DNA of 19,374 nucleotides from Smithella sp. UBA2180 (lineage in GTDB: Bacteria > Desulfobacterota > Syntrophia > Syntrophales > Smithellaceae): positions 1-19,374 of the forward strand of contig DCVU01000152.1 of NCBI GenBank assembly GCA_002327415.1, given 5' to 3'. A program made the position numbers and the translations under genes. This document shows, one piece after another, positions 1 to 8,541 of the stretch (the first letter of the stretch is position 1; every line of letters begins with the position of its first letter). Under the pieces are notes generated by a model that worked only from the letters and a program-made list of their open reading frames with translations, searched no databases and was not told the origin of the DNA.

Positions 1-220
1 CCACAGTGCCCAGCAAAACCTGAAGAGCATCCACGGCGCAGGAATCGTTTTCACAAATGGCAACCACTTCCTCATCAACAGCTCGCGTGATATCCATCAA
101 TTTCATCGCCTCTTTGGCCACCCGGTAACCATACATCAAGCCGGGGCAAATATGTCCGTGAAATTCTACGCAACTTTTGAGATCATCCGGCATCTTATTT
201 TCACTGTCCATGTTCGGCAT
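1..220 (-). CDS. FmdE-family protein, N-terminal part (cut by window edge)
   Basis: The 73 visible residues carry the FmdE signature: FHGHICPGLMYGYRVA at about residues 20-35 (C17, H21, H23, C25) and CENDSCAVDALQVLLGT at 56-72. The family is named after a protein of the formylmethanofuran dehydrogenase operon of methanogens, but is widespread in anaerobic bacteria, where its role is mostly unknown; the conserved Cys and His residues suggest metal binding. The start is ATG at 220, with GGGGAAG five bases upstream. The rest of the gene lies beyond base 1. It is on the same strand as the LysE-like gene 96 bases upstream, so co-transcription is possible. Family call is firm; function is not known. 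Confidence 0.85.
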   Translation of the reverse strand, partial: MPNMDSENKMPDDLKSCVEFHGHICPGLMYGYRVAKEAMKLMDITRAVDEEVVAICENDSCAVDALQVLLGTV

Positions 221-316
221 ATAAACTTCCCCAAAAATCTCTATTTGCACAGTATTCAGAAAATTGATGTACCTTAATAAATCATAAAATTACTTATTGC
301 AATAGATGTGTAACCA

Positions 317-970
317 TCAGGAAATAATAGCATTCAGTTTTGTGAAGCCGGCATAGGCAAAATATCCGGCAAAAATAACCAGAAACACAGCGCAAATAAT
401 AATTAGTCCACGGTAAAGTCGATCAGTCAGAAAATTTCTGCCCCCGGCAATCGCCGCGGATACAAGAGAATACCAGCCCAGATCAGCCAGAATATGTCCG
501 GCAAAGAAAAACGCAATACCCCAGAACCCAAACTGCCAGGAATAGAGAATATAACCAAGCCCTATTGTCGCCCACCAGATTATCCAGTAGGGATTGGCTA
601 CGCTCATCAATATACCGCTGATCATCGGGTGATTTCTTCTCGTGTTGTTTCCTTCCAGTGACAGGTGCAGCGAAGGCAAAGAACAAAACATTCCGAAGGC
701 CATCCAAAAGAGAATCAAAGCTCCGGCAATAGCGGTCACAACAAAAACAGCAGGCATCTGAAAAAACGGCGCAAGTCCCGACAGAAGTGCGGCAACGAGT
801 ACCAGCTCCAGAATAGCGTGGCCGGCAATCAACATCGGTCCCACGATAAAACCGCGCTGTGAGCTCTCACTTATCGTAACAGTCAAAAGCGGTCCCGGCA
901 TCAGAGCGCCGGAGAGCGCAATAATAAAAGATGAAACAAAAATAGTTAAAAGCGTAGTCAACACTGGCAT
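317..970 (-). CDS. LysE-family amino-acid/metabolite exporter
   Basis: 217 residues, the usual length of LysE/RhtB transporters, with about six hydrophobic segments (roughly 8-30, 42-66, 72-95, 117-142, 148-175, 189-211). The family motif SGALMPGPLLTVT is at residues 20-32, and SVANPYWIIWW, the matching half-motif, is at 123-133. Members export amino acids or similar small metabolites across the inner membrane; the substrate cannot be read from sequence. The ATG at 970 has only a weak ribosome site (AAAG), but the N terminus aligns with the family without a missing segment. It lies 102 bases downstream of the beta-barrel gene on the same strand, and nothing suggests it works with that operon. 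Confidence 0.85.
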   Translation of the reverse strand: MPVLTTLLTIFVSSFIIALSGALMPGPLLTVTISESSQRGFIVGPMLIAGHAILELVLVAALLSGLAPFFQMPAVFVVTAIAGALILFWMAFGMFCSLPSLHLSLEGNNTRRNHPMISGILMSVANPYWIIWWATIGLGYILYSWQFGFWGIAFFFAGHILADLGWYSLVSAAIAGGRNFLTDRLYRGLIIICAVFLVIFAGYFAYAGFTKLNAIIS

Positions 971-1072
971 TATGCAACTTTATTTTTTTATCAATCCCGC
1001 GGCAAGCTGTTTAGCTTTGTTGAAATCTGCGGTGTTAGTTATTACTTTTCTTGCCGAACTTTAAAAGCGAAG

Positions 1073-2467
1073 CTAAAAAACCCACTTCACACCAAACATT
1101 ACCTGATAACTGAGAGTACTGCCGAATTCCGTATTCCCCGGACCGGCATTGATTACACCTGAAGAAAAAAGTTCCCAATGGTCTCCAATGGAATAAGACA
1201 AAAGACCCAGAAATTGACCGGAGCCGTCATCCAGATTTTGCGTCCAGCGTACCGTCAGATCAATTTTGTTCATTATATTGGTCTGGTTATATTGCAGCAT
1301 AGCATAATTCTTTCGTAAAAATCTCAGTCCGGGATTCGCCGTCTGGGATAAAACAGCCTGTCCCAGCAAACCCATAGTCCCGCCAGTTTCAAAAGCTGTG
1401 GCCGCGTCACGTCTGAGCGTGAAGTAATTATCGGCTTCTTCACTGTTATAGCCCGGCGCGTTATAGACATATTCAAGAGAAAAGGTGCCTCTGCCTTCCA
1501 GAGTATAAGAACTTCCCACCAGAATAATCGGTTTGACATCCATATCACCCTGATAGGTTTTGCTCATGGAGACTCCTAAAGGTGATACATCTCTTTGAGG
1601 ATACAATGCATCACTTCCTCTCTGCATGCTGCATTCTCCGTAAAGCAGCAAAGCGTCAGAGACAGTCCACCCGCCGAAAAATCCCAATGTTTTTCTATGA
1701 TCTTTTCGCGAAACAATTAAAGATGCATAATTTTTTCCGCCCGTATAATCTATCTTCATGGCATAATTTTTTTCAAAGGCATCAGGACCCATAAGTGTGT
1801 TGCGGCCTTCATCGGTATTAAGAATAAAAGATATCGTCCAGAGACTATGAGGAATAAATACCAGACGGCCGAATTCCATGCCCTGAACTTCCATATAAGG
1901 ATTGCTGCGACCGTTATCTCTAAAGAAGGGATTGGAAGGAGAAAAAAGAAAAGAAGGTCCCCATTGTAAATTCTCTCTTCCATAGGACACAAAAATTCTA
2001 TCCCAAGCTTTTAATCTAACAAGCCACTCGTTTACGTACCAGTCATCAATCCATCGTGTTTCTCCATTGAGACTTCCTTCTTGCCATATACTAAAGTCAA
2101 GTTTCGCCCGCGGTTTGGCGGAAAGATCCAGAAATTTTGTGTCAAAACGAAGATCAGGCCTTATTTCCAGATGGGCTATATAGTGAGGGAGTTGCAGAAA
2201 ATTGTTATCCGGATTCTGACTCGATTTGGCCGGCTCCTGAATAACACCATAAGTCATGATCCGCAAATCTGCAGAAAAGCTCTCTTTGATTTTCCGGATA
2301 ACCGACGGATTTTTGTCTCCGGTATCATCAGTGTTTAATTTCTGGATAACTGATGGTTTTACATCTTCAGCATTGTCGGCGCCCGCAACCTGCGGCCACC
2401 ATACCCAAACTGCAATTAAAGAAAAAATAATTATTGAAAAAATCTTATTTACGCAGCTTGATCCCAT
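1073..2467 (-). CDS. predicted outer-membrane beta-barrel protein, unknown family
   Basis: 464 residues. Residues 9-25 are hydrophobic and end in a signal-peptidase-like VAGA at 27-30, so the protein is probably exported. The body is rich in alternating polar/aromatic strands and the last residues are GVKWVF, a terminal Phe typical of outer-membrane beta-barrels. Motifs such as YGRENLQWGPSFLFSPSNP recall porin-like barrels that need a defined first strand, but I cannot name the family. Just after the signal, residues 38-61 hold two similar units (PSVIQKLN and PSVIRKIK). The gene begins 9 bases after the LolA-like gene, and its likely ribosome site (TAGGA) overlaps that gene's stop codon, so the two are probably translationally coupled. 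It is last in an operon with an ABC transporter, and may be the outer-membrane end of that system (inference). Confidence 0.75.
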   Translation of the reverse strand: MGSSCVNKIFSIIIFSLIAVWVWWPQVAGADNAEDVKPSVIQKLNTDDTGDKNPSVIRKIKESFSADLRIMTYGVIQEPAKSSQNPDNNFLQLPHYIAHLEIRPDLRFDTKFLDLSAKPRAKLDFSIWQEGSLNGETRWIDDWYVNEWLVRLKAWDRIFVSYGRENLQWGPSFLFSPSNPFFRDNGRSNPYMEVQGMEFGRLVFIPHSLWTISFILNTDEGRNTLMGPDAFEKNYAMKIDYTGGKNYASLIVSRKDHRKTLGFFGGWTVSDALLLYGECSMQRGSDALYPQRDVSPLGVSMSKTYQGDMDVKPIILVGSSYTLEGRGTFSLEYVYNAPGYNSEEADNYFTLRRDAATAFETGGTMGLLGQAVLSQTANPGLRFLRKNYAMLQYNQTNIMNKIDLTVRWTQNLDDGSGQFLGLLSYSIGDHWELFSSGVINAGPGNTEFGSTLSYQVMFGVKWVF

Positions 2468-2476
2468 TGGAAAGTC

Positions 2477-3244
2477 CTATCTCGTCAGCAAATTGAGATT
2501 AAAAGTAGCATCGGAAACTTTCTTGAGCACAGGTTTGTCATAGCGCATAGTCGTTATATCTTCTTTTATTATTGCACTGGTAATTACCGTTTTGGAGATA
2601 AACTCCCTCTGTTTTTCATTAATAGTGATGCTGTTTTTATATTCGAATGTCGCCGTTTTAAACATTTTACCGGAGATAGTGTAGAACTCAGCTTTAACTC
2701 CCACAAGACGCTCCTTGGATATCCAGTATTTTATCCGGTCATAAGTAGCTCTGCTATCCACCGCTTGTAAATCGAAAATAACACAAGATTCATCTTCAAC
2801 TTTACCGTCCTCTGTGTGGATGATTTTATAATCACCAGCATAGTTAGTGGAAGCAATATCGCCATTGGCGGCATTGCCCATAAGTTTTTGCCGCGGGGAG
2901 ATGGGAACCGCTTTGGAAAGCCCCGGCTTGGCAAACCACATGTTGCGGTCCTGCATTAACAGCTTTTGACCTTTTACATTAGCCGGTGCCAAAGTATCGG
3001 CAAGAGAATTATAACCCCTGGCGCTTACCCGCAGTGCTCTATGCTGTTCACGTCCTCTCTCCATGGAATCCATGGAAATTTCCCACTGGATTCCTTCGGC
3101 ATTGCCGCGGGCTTCATCCGCTTTTTGAAGCATTTCCTTGGGACTCATCTGTGCATGAACCGTTGGTACGGAAATGCTCAGGCAAAAAATAAATATAAAT
3201 CCCAGAACAATAATGTATTGTTTTTTATGTTGTTGATTCATCAT
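2477..3244 (-). CDS. LolA-like outer-membrane lipoprotein-sorting protein
   Basis: 255 residues with a clear signal peptide (hydrophobic 10-27, cleavage probably after VHA at 29-31). The mature part follows the LolA/LolB-like fold family annotated as outer-membrane lipoprotein-sorting protein: a helix with SPKEMLQKADEARG, then beta-rich sequence including DRIKYWISKERLVGVKAEFY near 170-190. Proteins of this group carry a lipid-like ligand in a hydrophobic cup across the periplasm. Two ATG codons, at 3244 and 3241, follow the ribosome site AAGGAG at spacings of 4 and 7 bases, so 3241 may be the used start. It is 19 bases downstream of the permease gene and 9 bases upstream of the beta-barrel gene. 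The true cargo is unknown; it is not the housekeeping lolA, because it sits with a dedicated transporter. Confidence 0.8.
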   Translation of the reverse strand: MMNQQHKKQYIIVLGFIFIFCLSISVPTVHAQMSPKEMLQKADEARGNAEGIQWEISMDSMERGREQHRALRVSARGYNSLADTLAPANVKGQKLLMQDRNMWFAKPGLSKAVPISPRQKLMGNAANGDIASTNYAGDYKIIHTEDGKVEDESCVIFDLQAVDSRATYDRIKYWISKERLVGVKAEFYTISGKMFKTATFEYKNSITINEKQREFISKTVITSAIIKEDITTMRYDKPVLKKVSDATFNLNLLTR

Positions 3245-3263
3245 TTTTCTCCTTCAAAGTATT

Positions 3264-4502
3264 TTAAACATGTCCCAGAGAATCCACAATATTTTGCTTG
3301 GCTGCCCGTCTGGCCGGAATTAATGCAGCAAACATGGAAAACAGAACAAAACAAAACAGTAAGATAAAGAGCATCCACGGCACCATGTGCACAACCAGAT
3401 CTATGGGCATGGCTATTCCCGGAGGCGTATATTTTGGTGGATAAATTCTAATTATTGCCCACACGCATGTGTGCAATATAAGGCCCATCACACTGCCGAA
3501 AAAGCCCAGTAACGCTCCTTCCAAAGCAAAAAGAAGAGATACCCCTCTGCGTTTTAAACCCAAAGCCCGCAGAGTTCCAATCTCTCTGGTTCTTTCGAGA
3601 ATGGCCATGCCCATCGTATTGACTGTAGTCATCACTACAATAACCAAAACTATGGAAAAGAGAAACGTAAACATCACCCTGAGAAATGCTTTCTGTTTTG
3701 AAAAAAACAGGGATAAATCTTCCCATGTTCGAATTTCACAATCGATGCCGGCAGCTTTCAGCTTTGCAAGAAGGACTGTGCGCATCCGTTCGGTATCCTC
3801 CCAATCTTTCAGCAGTATCACAATTCTTTCCGCCGATTGAGTGTCGAGCAGAGACTGAGCGAAGTAAAAATTGAAGCGCATAAATTTATCATTTGAAAAT
3901 TCAGAACCGGTGTTATAGACACCATTTATTTTTACATCCAAAGCGTTCATTTGCCCGCTTAAGGTGGGGGCCATTACCACCCCTTCTTTGTCCTGTGTCA
4001 GGCTAAGATAATTGCTCAAGTCTTCTGCTATCTCTACACCGTAGAGTTTTTCGTCATTCAATGTCTGCCCTTTAATCGGCAAAAAACTAGCCCAAGTTCC
4101 TTTAATAGTCTTGTCATCTTTAGGAACGACACCCTGAGCGATAAAAATAGTCGAGGCAATTCCATTGGTTACTATACCGATTACTTGAATCTGTGGCGTC
4201 GCTAATATTACAGTACTTTCTTCCGTAACAAGCTTGATAATCTTTTGAGTGTCCTCTCTGGAGAACATGTATTTTTCCGGTTCAAGCTTTCCCTTTTCCT
4301 GCCAACCCGCCTTGTTGACTCTTAAATGACCCAATCCCTCTCCGTGAATGGCCATAACCCTTAGTCCGTAATACACACGATGGATATAGCCCTGAAAAAG
4401 ACTTATCGAGGCAAAGCCCACGCCGATTGCCATCAGCGTGACAAAAGAACGGCGCTTGTTTCTGAAAATATTCCGGACTGCCAGTTTTAGCCATTTCATC
4501 AT
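3264..4502 (-). CDS. ABC transporter permease, FtsX/LolC-MacB type
   Basis: 412 residues with the layout of LolC/E and MacB permeases: membrane segment 1 at about 19-38, a large periplasmic domain 45-270 (MacB_PCD type), then three membrane segments at about 273-294, 321-344 and 371-395 (FtsX domain). The cytoplasmic coupling sequence ERTREIGTLRALGLKRRG at 303-320 and the C-terminal IPARRAAKQN are family hallmarks. This family does not pump through a channel; it uses ATP to drive movements of the periplasmic domain that release lipoproteins or extrude periplasmic substrates. Its start overlaps the ATPase stop by four bases (ATGA), so the two subunits are translated together. Only one permease gene is present, so a homodimer is likely. 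Confidence 0.9.
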   Translation of the reverse strand: MMKWLKLAVRNIFRNKRRSFVTLMAIGVGFASISLFQGYIHRVYYGLRVMAIHGEGLGHLRVNKAGWQEKGKLEPEKYMFSREDTQKIIKLVTEESTVILATPQIQVIGIVTNGIASTIFIAQGVVPKDDKTIKGTWASFLPIKGQTLNDEKLYGVEIAEDLSNYLSLTQDKEGVVMAPTLSGQMNALDVKINGVYNTGSEFSNDKFMRFNFYFAQSLLDTQSAERIVILLKDWEDTERMRTVLLAKLKAAGIDCEIRTWEDLSLFFSKQKAFLRVMFTFLFSIVLVIVVMTTVNTMGMAILERTREIGTLRALGLKRRGVSLLFALEGALLGFFGSVMGLILHTCVWAIIRIYPPKYTPPGIAMPIDLVVHMVPWMLFILLFCFVLFSMFAALIPARRAAKQNIVDSLGHV

Positions 4503-5185
4503 TGCGTTGCCCTTCCATTAACGATCTTTCCGTCTTCCAGACGCACTAGTCGTTTGACCCTCTCCAGCAGCCTCTGATCATGAGTGGAAAAGATAAAAGT
4601 GATATGGTCTTTTTCATTTAATTCGCGCATGATGTCGATAATCATTCTTGCAGTTTCGGAATCAAGATTGGCTGTCGGTTCATCGGCAATTACAAGCGAT
4701 GGGTTATTCACCAGCGCCCGAGCGATAGATACTCTTTGCTGCTGCCCACCGGACATTTTCGCCGGGCGATTATTGATCAGGTCGCTCAAGCCGACTTCTT
4801 CCAAGCGGCTCAGGGCCTGCGTTCTGGCTTCTGTCGCCGATGCGCCCCTAATCTGTAGAGGCAGCATTACATTCTCCAGTGCGGAAAGAACAGGAACCAG
4901 ATTGAATCCCTGAAAGACAAAACCGATCGTTTTATTGCGATGTTCGCTTTTTTGGTTATCAGTCAAAGACCGGACATCCTTACCGGCAATTGCCAATTCC
5001 CCCGTAGTTGGTTCATCAATGGCGCTGATAAGGTTCAGGAGAGTGGTCTTGCCGGAACCTGACGGCCCCCATATAGCCACAAACTCTTTCTTATCTATCT
5101 GCAGGTCAATGCCTCTCAGCGCGCGCACTACCGTTTCACCAAGATAATAATCTTTGGTGATGTTTTTCATTTCGATTAAAGCCAT
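4499..5185 (-). CDS. ABC transporter ATP-binding protein, LolD/MacB type
   Basis: 228 residues, the usual size for LolD-like ATPases. All motifs are intact: Walker A GPSGSGKT 40-47, Q-loop at Q92, signature MSGGQQQR 144-151, Walker B SLVIADEP 163-170 followed by TANLD, and H-loop H202 in STHD. It energises the permease encoded directly after it (4-base overlap). ATG at 5185 follows GGAG at a spacing of 8 bases. It is the first gene of the four-gene envelope operon; the 143 bases between it and the ferredoxin gene upstream show no promoter I would defend. It could equally be named MacB-like; the LolA-like neighbour favours a lipid or lipoprotein role. Confidence 0.92.
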   Translation of the reverse strand: MALIEMKNITKDYYLGETVVRALRGIDLQIDKKEFVAIWGPSGSGKTTLLNLISAIDEPTTGELAIAGKDVRSLTDNQKSEHRNKTIGFVFQGFNLVPVLSALENVMLPLQIRGASATEARTQALSRLEEVGLSDLINNRPAKMSGGQQQRVSIARALVNNPSLVIADEPTANLDSETARMIIDIMRELNEKDHITFIFSTHDQRLLERVKRLVRLEDGKIVNGRATQ

Positions 5186-5328
5186 ATTATTTCTCCATAA
5201 ACGAAACTGTAAAAAAAATTCTATTCATTGTTTTTTATACATTGTTCTTTGATTAAAATAGATTATTAGCTTGAACTTAATCAGCAATGCCTCATTGTTC
5301 TTCTAGAGTTTCATATGCGCCATCGTAA

Positions 5329-6525
5329 TTATGTTGTTATTCTTGCCTCGGATTTTTTAAGAATCGGCAGGAACGCGGTGCGTTTGTTCTCAACAAGTTC
5401 AACAGCCGCAAAGGCACACTGATGAACGCATTGACCGCATCCAATACATTTCTTTGTATCGAGCTGTACTTTTTTATCTACGACTAATATTGCGGCAGTC
5501 GGACAATACTTTGCACACTTTCCGCATCCTGTGCATTTTGATACGTCTGTAATTTTAGCCATGTAAAAACAGCTATAACGCAAAGGCAGTGCCCCCATGT
5601 TATATAACCGGAATTGTCCGCAGCAATCCCAGCAGCAGTTACATAAAGCGACTTGCGGAAGATTTGTATCATCCTGTTCGTGAAACACCGAATGAACAGC
5701 GCCGAGATCTCTTGCCTTTTGTATAATATCAAACGCTTCTTCCTTACTTATCTGGCGCGCGTGACCATATTTTATATATTGTTTAGCAGGATCGCCGAAA
5801 ATCATGCATGCTACGTCATCTTTCATCTTGAAGCGGCAAGGATCACCAACATTTTCAGTTACCTTCCGGCACATACATGCATTGAATTGGCCGAGAATAC
5901 TTTTAGTTCCATATTCCATGATCAGATCAGTAATTGAATTTGCCGGATAAATTTTAGAATCCGGTGCGACTATTCTTTCATCAATAATGATTTTAGACTT
6001 TCCCTTTGCATCCTTTGATTCAGAAACACTGCCTACACTCTGATTGGATACAGAAGCAAACTTGGTCATAATGTTCATTATGTTCCTGGCCGGGAAGAAA
6101 TTATTTTTTTGTATCGCTTTGAAAAAAGACATGTATCGGCGGGCGAATTCTTTTTCTTCGGGTTTCCCGATCATATACGGAACAATAGCTTCCAGCCACC
6201 CGACAACAAAAGGATGAAGAGTATATTGTTCCTGACCGGTTTCATATTTTGTACCAATAAACCCCTTTGCCCTTAGCGATTCAAAAATAGCGTTGAAATT
6301 TTCTTTGCTCATGGCGCTAACAGCTAAGGCCTGTTCATATGAGTATAAATCAGTGCGCATCCTAAGTAGGAGGTTTAACTCCTCTGGGGTCAGGACTAGA
6401 TCAAGCATATTTAGCAAGGGGAAAAACGGCGGCCAGAATCTTTTGTTTTGCTTGTTCATCAACATGACGAGCTTTTTGAGATCGTCCTTCTTATTACGCA
6501 AAACTATTTTATTATCTTCTGTCAT
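5329..6525 (-). CDS. cysteine-rich 4Fe-4S ferredoxin with N-terminal helical domain
   Basis: 398 residues. The C terminus is a two-cluster ferredoxin: C331/C334/C337 with C341, and C360/C363/C366 with C370, in CTGCGKCAKYCP and CIGCGQCVHQC. Upstream of it is an unusual cysteine-rich part: C217, C219, C230, C240 and the run CNCCWDCC at 295-302, with C319. Residues about 45-110 look like a winged-helix-type domain (LTPEELNLLL... to AKGFIGTKY). No signal peptide is seen, so it is probably cytoplasmic. Such proteins are typical of strict anaerobes, but the partner enzyme is unknown. The start ATG 6525 has a strong ribosome site (TAGGAGGAGAT), and a TTGACA-type promoter lies upstream. Function beyond electron transfer or Fe-S binding is not assigned. 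Confidence 0.85.
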   Translation of the reverse strand: MTEDNKIVLRNKKDDLKKLVMLMNKQNKRFWPPFFPLLNMLDLVLTPEELNLLLRMRTDLYSYEQALAVSAMSKENFNAIFESLRAKGFIGTKYETGQEQYTLHPFVVGWLEAIVPYMIGKPEEKEFARRYMSFFKAIQKNNFFPARNIMNIMTKFASVSNQSVGSVSESKDAKGKSKIIIDERIVAPDSKIYPANSITDLIMEYGTKSILGQFNACMCRKVTENVGDPCRFKMKDDVACMIFGDPAKQYIKYGHARQISKEEAFDIIQKARDLGAVHSVFHEQDDTNLPQVALCNCCWDCCGQFRLYNMGALPLRYSCFYMAKITDVSKCTGCGKCAKYCPTAAILVVDKKVQLDTKKCIGCGQCVHQCAFAAVELVENKRTAFLPILKKSEARITT

Positions 6526-6571
6526 ATCTCCTCCTAAGGTTTATTTGATGAAAAATTTCTCTGTAAGTGTA

Positions 6572-6600
6572 AAGATAAGAAAGTATCGGCTGCATGTCAA
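6572..6600 (-). promoter_or_regulatory. sigma-70-type promoter of the ferredoxin gene
   Basis: On the minus strand TTGACA (6600-6595), a perfect -35 box, is followed after 17 bases by TATCTT (6577-6572). Transcription would begin near 6565, leaving a leader of about 40 bases with TAGGAGG before the ATG at 6525. The -35 box is directly adjacent to the -35 box of the divergent uup promoter. Predicted from sequence only. Confidence 0.6.
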
Positions 6601-6628
6601 TTGTTATTTATAGTGATGTATTTATAAT
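6601..6628 (+). promoter_or_regulatory. sigma-70-type promoter of uup
   Basis: TTGTTA (6601-6606), 16 bases, then a perfect TATAAT (6623-6628). Transcription would begin near 6635. The only good ribosome site, GGAGGT (6635-6640), then lies at the very start of the message and about 30 bases before the ATG at 6670, too far for normal use. An in-frame TAA at 6640-6642 excludes a start further upstream. Confidence 0.5.
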
Positions 6629-6669
6629 TTCTCTGGAGGTAAAAAAGGTTTTTATATATAGTCCCGCGC

Positions 6670-8457
6670 ATGGCCGTACTATTGAATCTCGACAAAATCA
6701 GCAAATCATTTGGCACCAAAGCTCTTTTTACAGACCTTTGCCTGACCGTTAACGATGGTGACAAGATCGGAATCATTGGTGATAACGGAACGGGGAAAAC
6801 CACGTTAACAAAAATAATGGTGAACCTGGATCGCGCCGATACTGGCAATGTCGCCATCAGAAAAAACTTAAAAACAGCCTATATACCTCAAGTAAGCCAA
6901 TACCCGGCCAATGCATCCGTGTGGGACATTGTTGCCGGTACGGCTACCACAGATTTTAAAAATGCCGACGTAAAAACAGCAACAGCTTTAAGTATTGTCG
7001 GGTTTGACGATTATACTGTAAAAGTTAATACACTTTCCGGCGGCTGGTCCAAGCGCCTGGATATTGCCTGCGGGATAGTTAACGAACCGGAACTTTTAAT
7101 TTTAGACGAGCCGACAAATCATCTGGATTATCAGGCACTGGCCTGGCTGGAAAATTTTTTAGGTTCCGCCAGGTTTACATGGGTAATGGTTAGTCACGAC
7201 AGATTTTTACTGGAGCGATCAGCCAACAGAATCGTGGAAATAAGCAAACGCTACGAAGGCAATATTTTTCAATCCGAAGGCAAATATCATGATTTTTTAG
7301 AAAAACACCTGCAGTACATTGAACAACAAAACAAGCTCGAAGCCGTGATGTCCAACAAAGTACGGGCGGAGATAGAATGGTTAAGAAGAGGACCCAAAGC
7401 CCGAAGGACAAAAGCAAAATACAGAATAGACGAAGCCCATAACTTAATAAAAGACCTGGCGGAGTTAAAAGAGAAGAAACAAACATCCAGAACCGAAATA
7501 GATTTCAGCTCTTCCGGCAGAAAAACAAAAGTGCTGGTTAAAATCAAAAACATCAGCAAATCATTCGGCGACAAACATATCTTGAAAAACTTTACCATCA
7601 ACCTTACCACAGGCTTGCGTATTGGATTACTCGGAGGAAACGGCGTCGGGAAAAGCACCCTTCTAAAATTGCTCAGCAAAAAAATAGAACCTGATACGGG
7701 CAGCGTAGAACATGCCGACAATTTAAAAATAGTTTATTTTGACCAGGCCAGAGAATCCCTGCATCAGCAAAAAACCATCAAACAATATTTAGCCGACGGC
7801 AATGACACCGTAATATTTAAAGACAGATCAGTTCATCTTGTTTCGTGGATAAAACGCTTTGGTTTTTCAGCGGAGCAGATAAATTCAACCATTGCATCGC
7901 TATCCGGCGGAGAACAGGCCAGAATATTAATTGCCAAACTTATGCTTCAACCCGCGGATATCTTACTTCTGGACGAACCGACCAATGATCTGGATATAAG
8001 AACAATCGAAACAATCGAAGAAAATCTTCTGGAATTTGGCGGTTTGCTGGTTATAGTTTCGCATGATCGCTACATGATATCCCGAGTATGCGGTTTGTTT
8101 ATCGGTTTCACAACTGAAGCCCAGGCGGAACTTTTTGCCGACTACGAACAATGGGAAGAAAGTTTAAAAACGAACAAAAAAGAAATTGCCGCCGATGCCC
8201 GCAAAACGGATAAAGACAAAGGACCTAAAAAAGAAAAAACAAAACTGAGCTATAAAGAAAAGCTGGAATTGCAGGACGTAGAAAAACAAATTGAAATTTT
8301 ACACGATAAAATCAAATTACTGGAAGCACAATTGGCCGACCCTAAAAACTTCAGCGACTATATTTTACTACACAAATTAACAGAAGAAATTACAGCAGAT
8401 AAAGAAGCCCTCGATAAATTTTACCACCGCTGGGAAGAACTTAGTGAGCCACGCTGA
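6670..8457 (+). CDS. uup: ABC-F family ATPase, Uup type
   Basis: 595 residues with two ATPase domains joined by a linker and no membrane segments, as in ABC-F proteins that act on ribosomes. Domain 1: Walker A GDNGTGKT 37-44, LSGGW 122-126, Walker B LLILDEPTNHLD 142-153, SHDR 175-178. Domain 2: GGNGVGKS 322-329, LSGGE 411-415, LLLDEPTNDLD 432-442, SHDR 464-467. The linker has EIEWLRRGPKARRTKAKYRI (234-253), the Uup hallmark, and the C terminus (about 525-590) is a charged coiled coil matching the Uup C-terminal DNA/RNA-binding domain. It is the only plus-strand gene here and is divergent from the ferredoxin gene. The ribosome site is oddly distant from the ATG. Uup has been linked to ribosome assembly and to transposon excision in E. 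coli. Confidence 0.93.
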   Translation: MAVLLNLDKISKSFGTKALFTDLCLTVNDGDKIGIIGDNGTGKTTLTKIMVNLDRADTGNVAIRKNLKTAYIPQVSQYPANASVWDIVAGTATTDFKNADVKTATALSIVGFDDYTVKVNTLSGGWSKRLDIACGIVNEPELLILDEPTNHLDYQALAWLENFLGSARFTWVMVSHDRFLLERSANRIVEISKRYEGNIFQSEGKYHDFLEKHLQYIEQQNKLEAVMSNKVRAEIEWLRRGPKARRTKAKYRIDEAHNLIKDLAELKEKKQTSRTEIDFSSSGRKTKVLVKIKNISKSFGDKHILKNFTINLTTGLRIGLLGGNGVGKSTLLKLLSKKIEPDTGSVEHADNLKIVYFDQARESLHQQKTIKQYLADGNDTVIFKDRSVHLVSWIKRFGFSAEQINSTIASLSGGEQARILIAKLMLQPADILLLDEPTNDLDIRTIETIEENLLEFGGLLVIVSHDRYMISRVCGLFIGFTTEAQAELFADYEQWEESLKTNKKEIAADARKTDKDKGPKKEKTKLSYKEKLELQDVEKQIEILHDKIKLLEAQLADPKNFSDYILLHKLTEEITADKEALDKFYHRWEELSEPR

Positions 8458-8541
8458 TAATGAGTCACAAGCCAATCTTCCAATCCTCTATTCTTCACCT
8501 TTAACCATCCCCGATTATTTCTTAAATTAAATAGCACCATT

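Noticed and set aside
991..1060. Inverted repeat CGGCAAG/CTTGCCG as a terminator after the beta-barrel gene
   Set aside because: Arms are seven bases with a loop of over 40 bases and no U-run on the correct side.
2966..3367. 133-codon plus-strand frame opposite the LolA-like and permease genes
   Set aside because: It lies antisense to two well-supported genes, and its composition is that of an antisense shadow.
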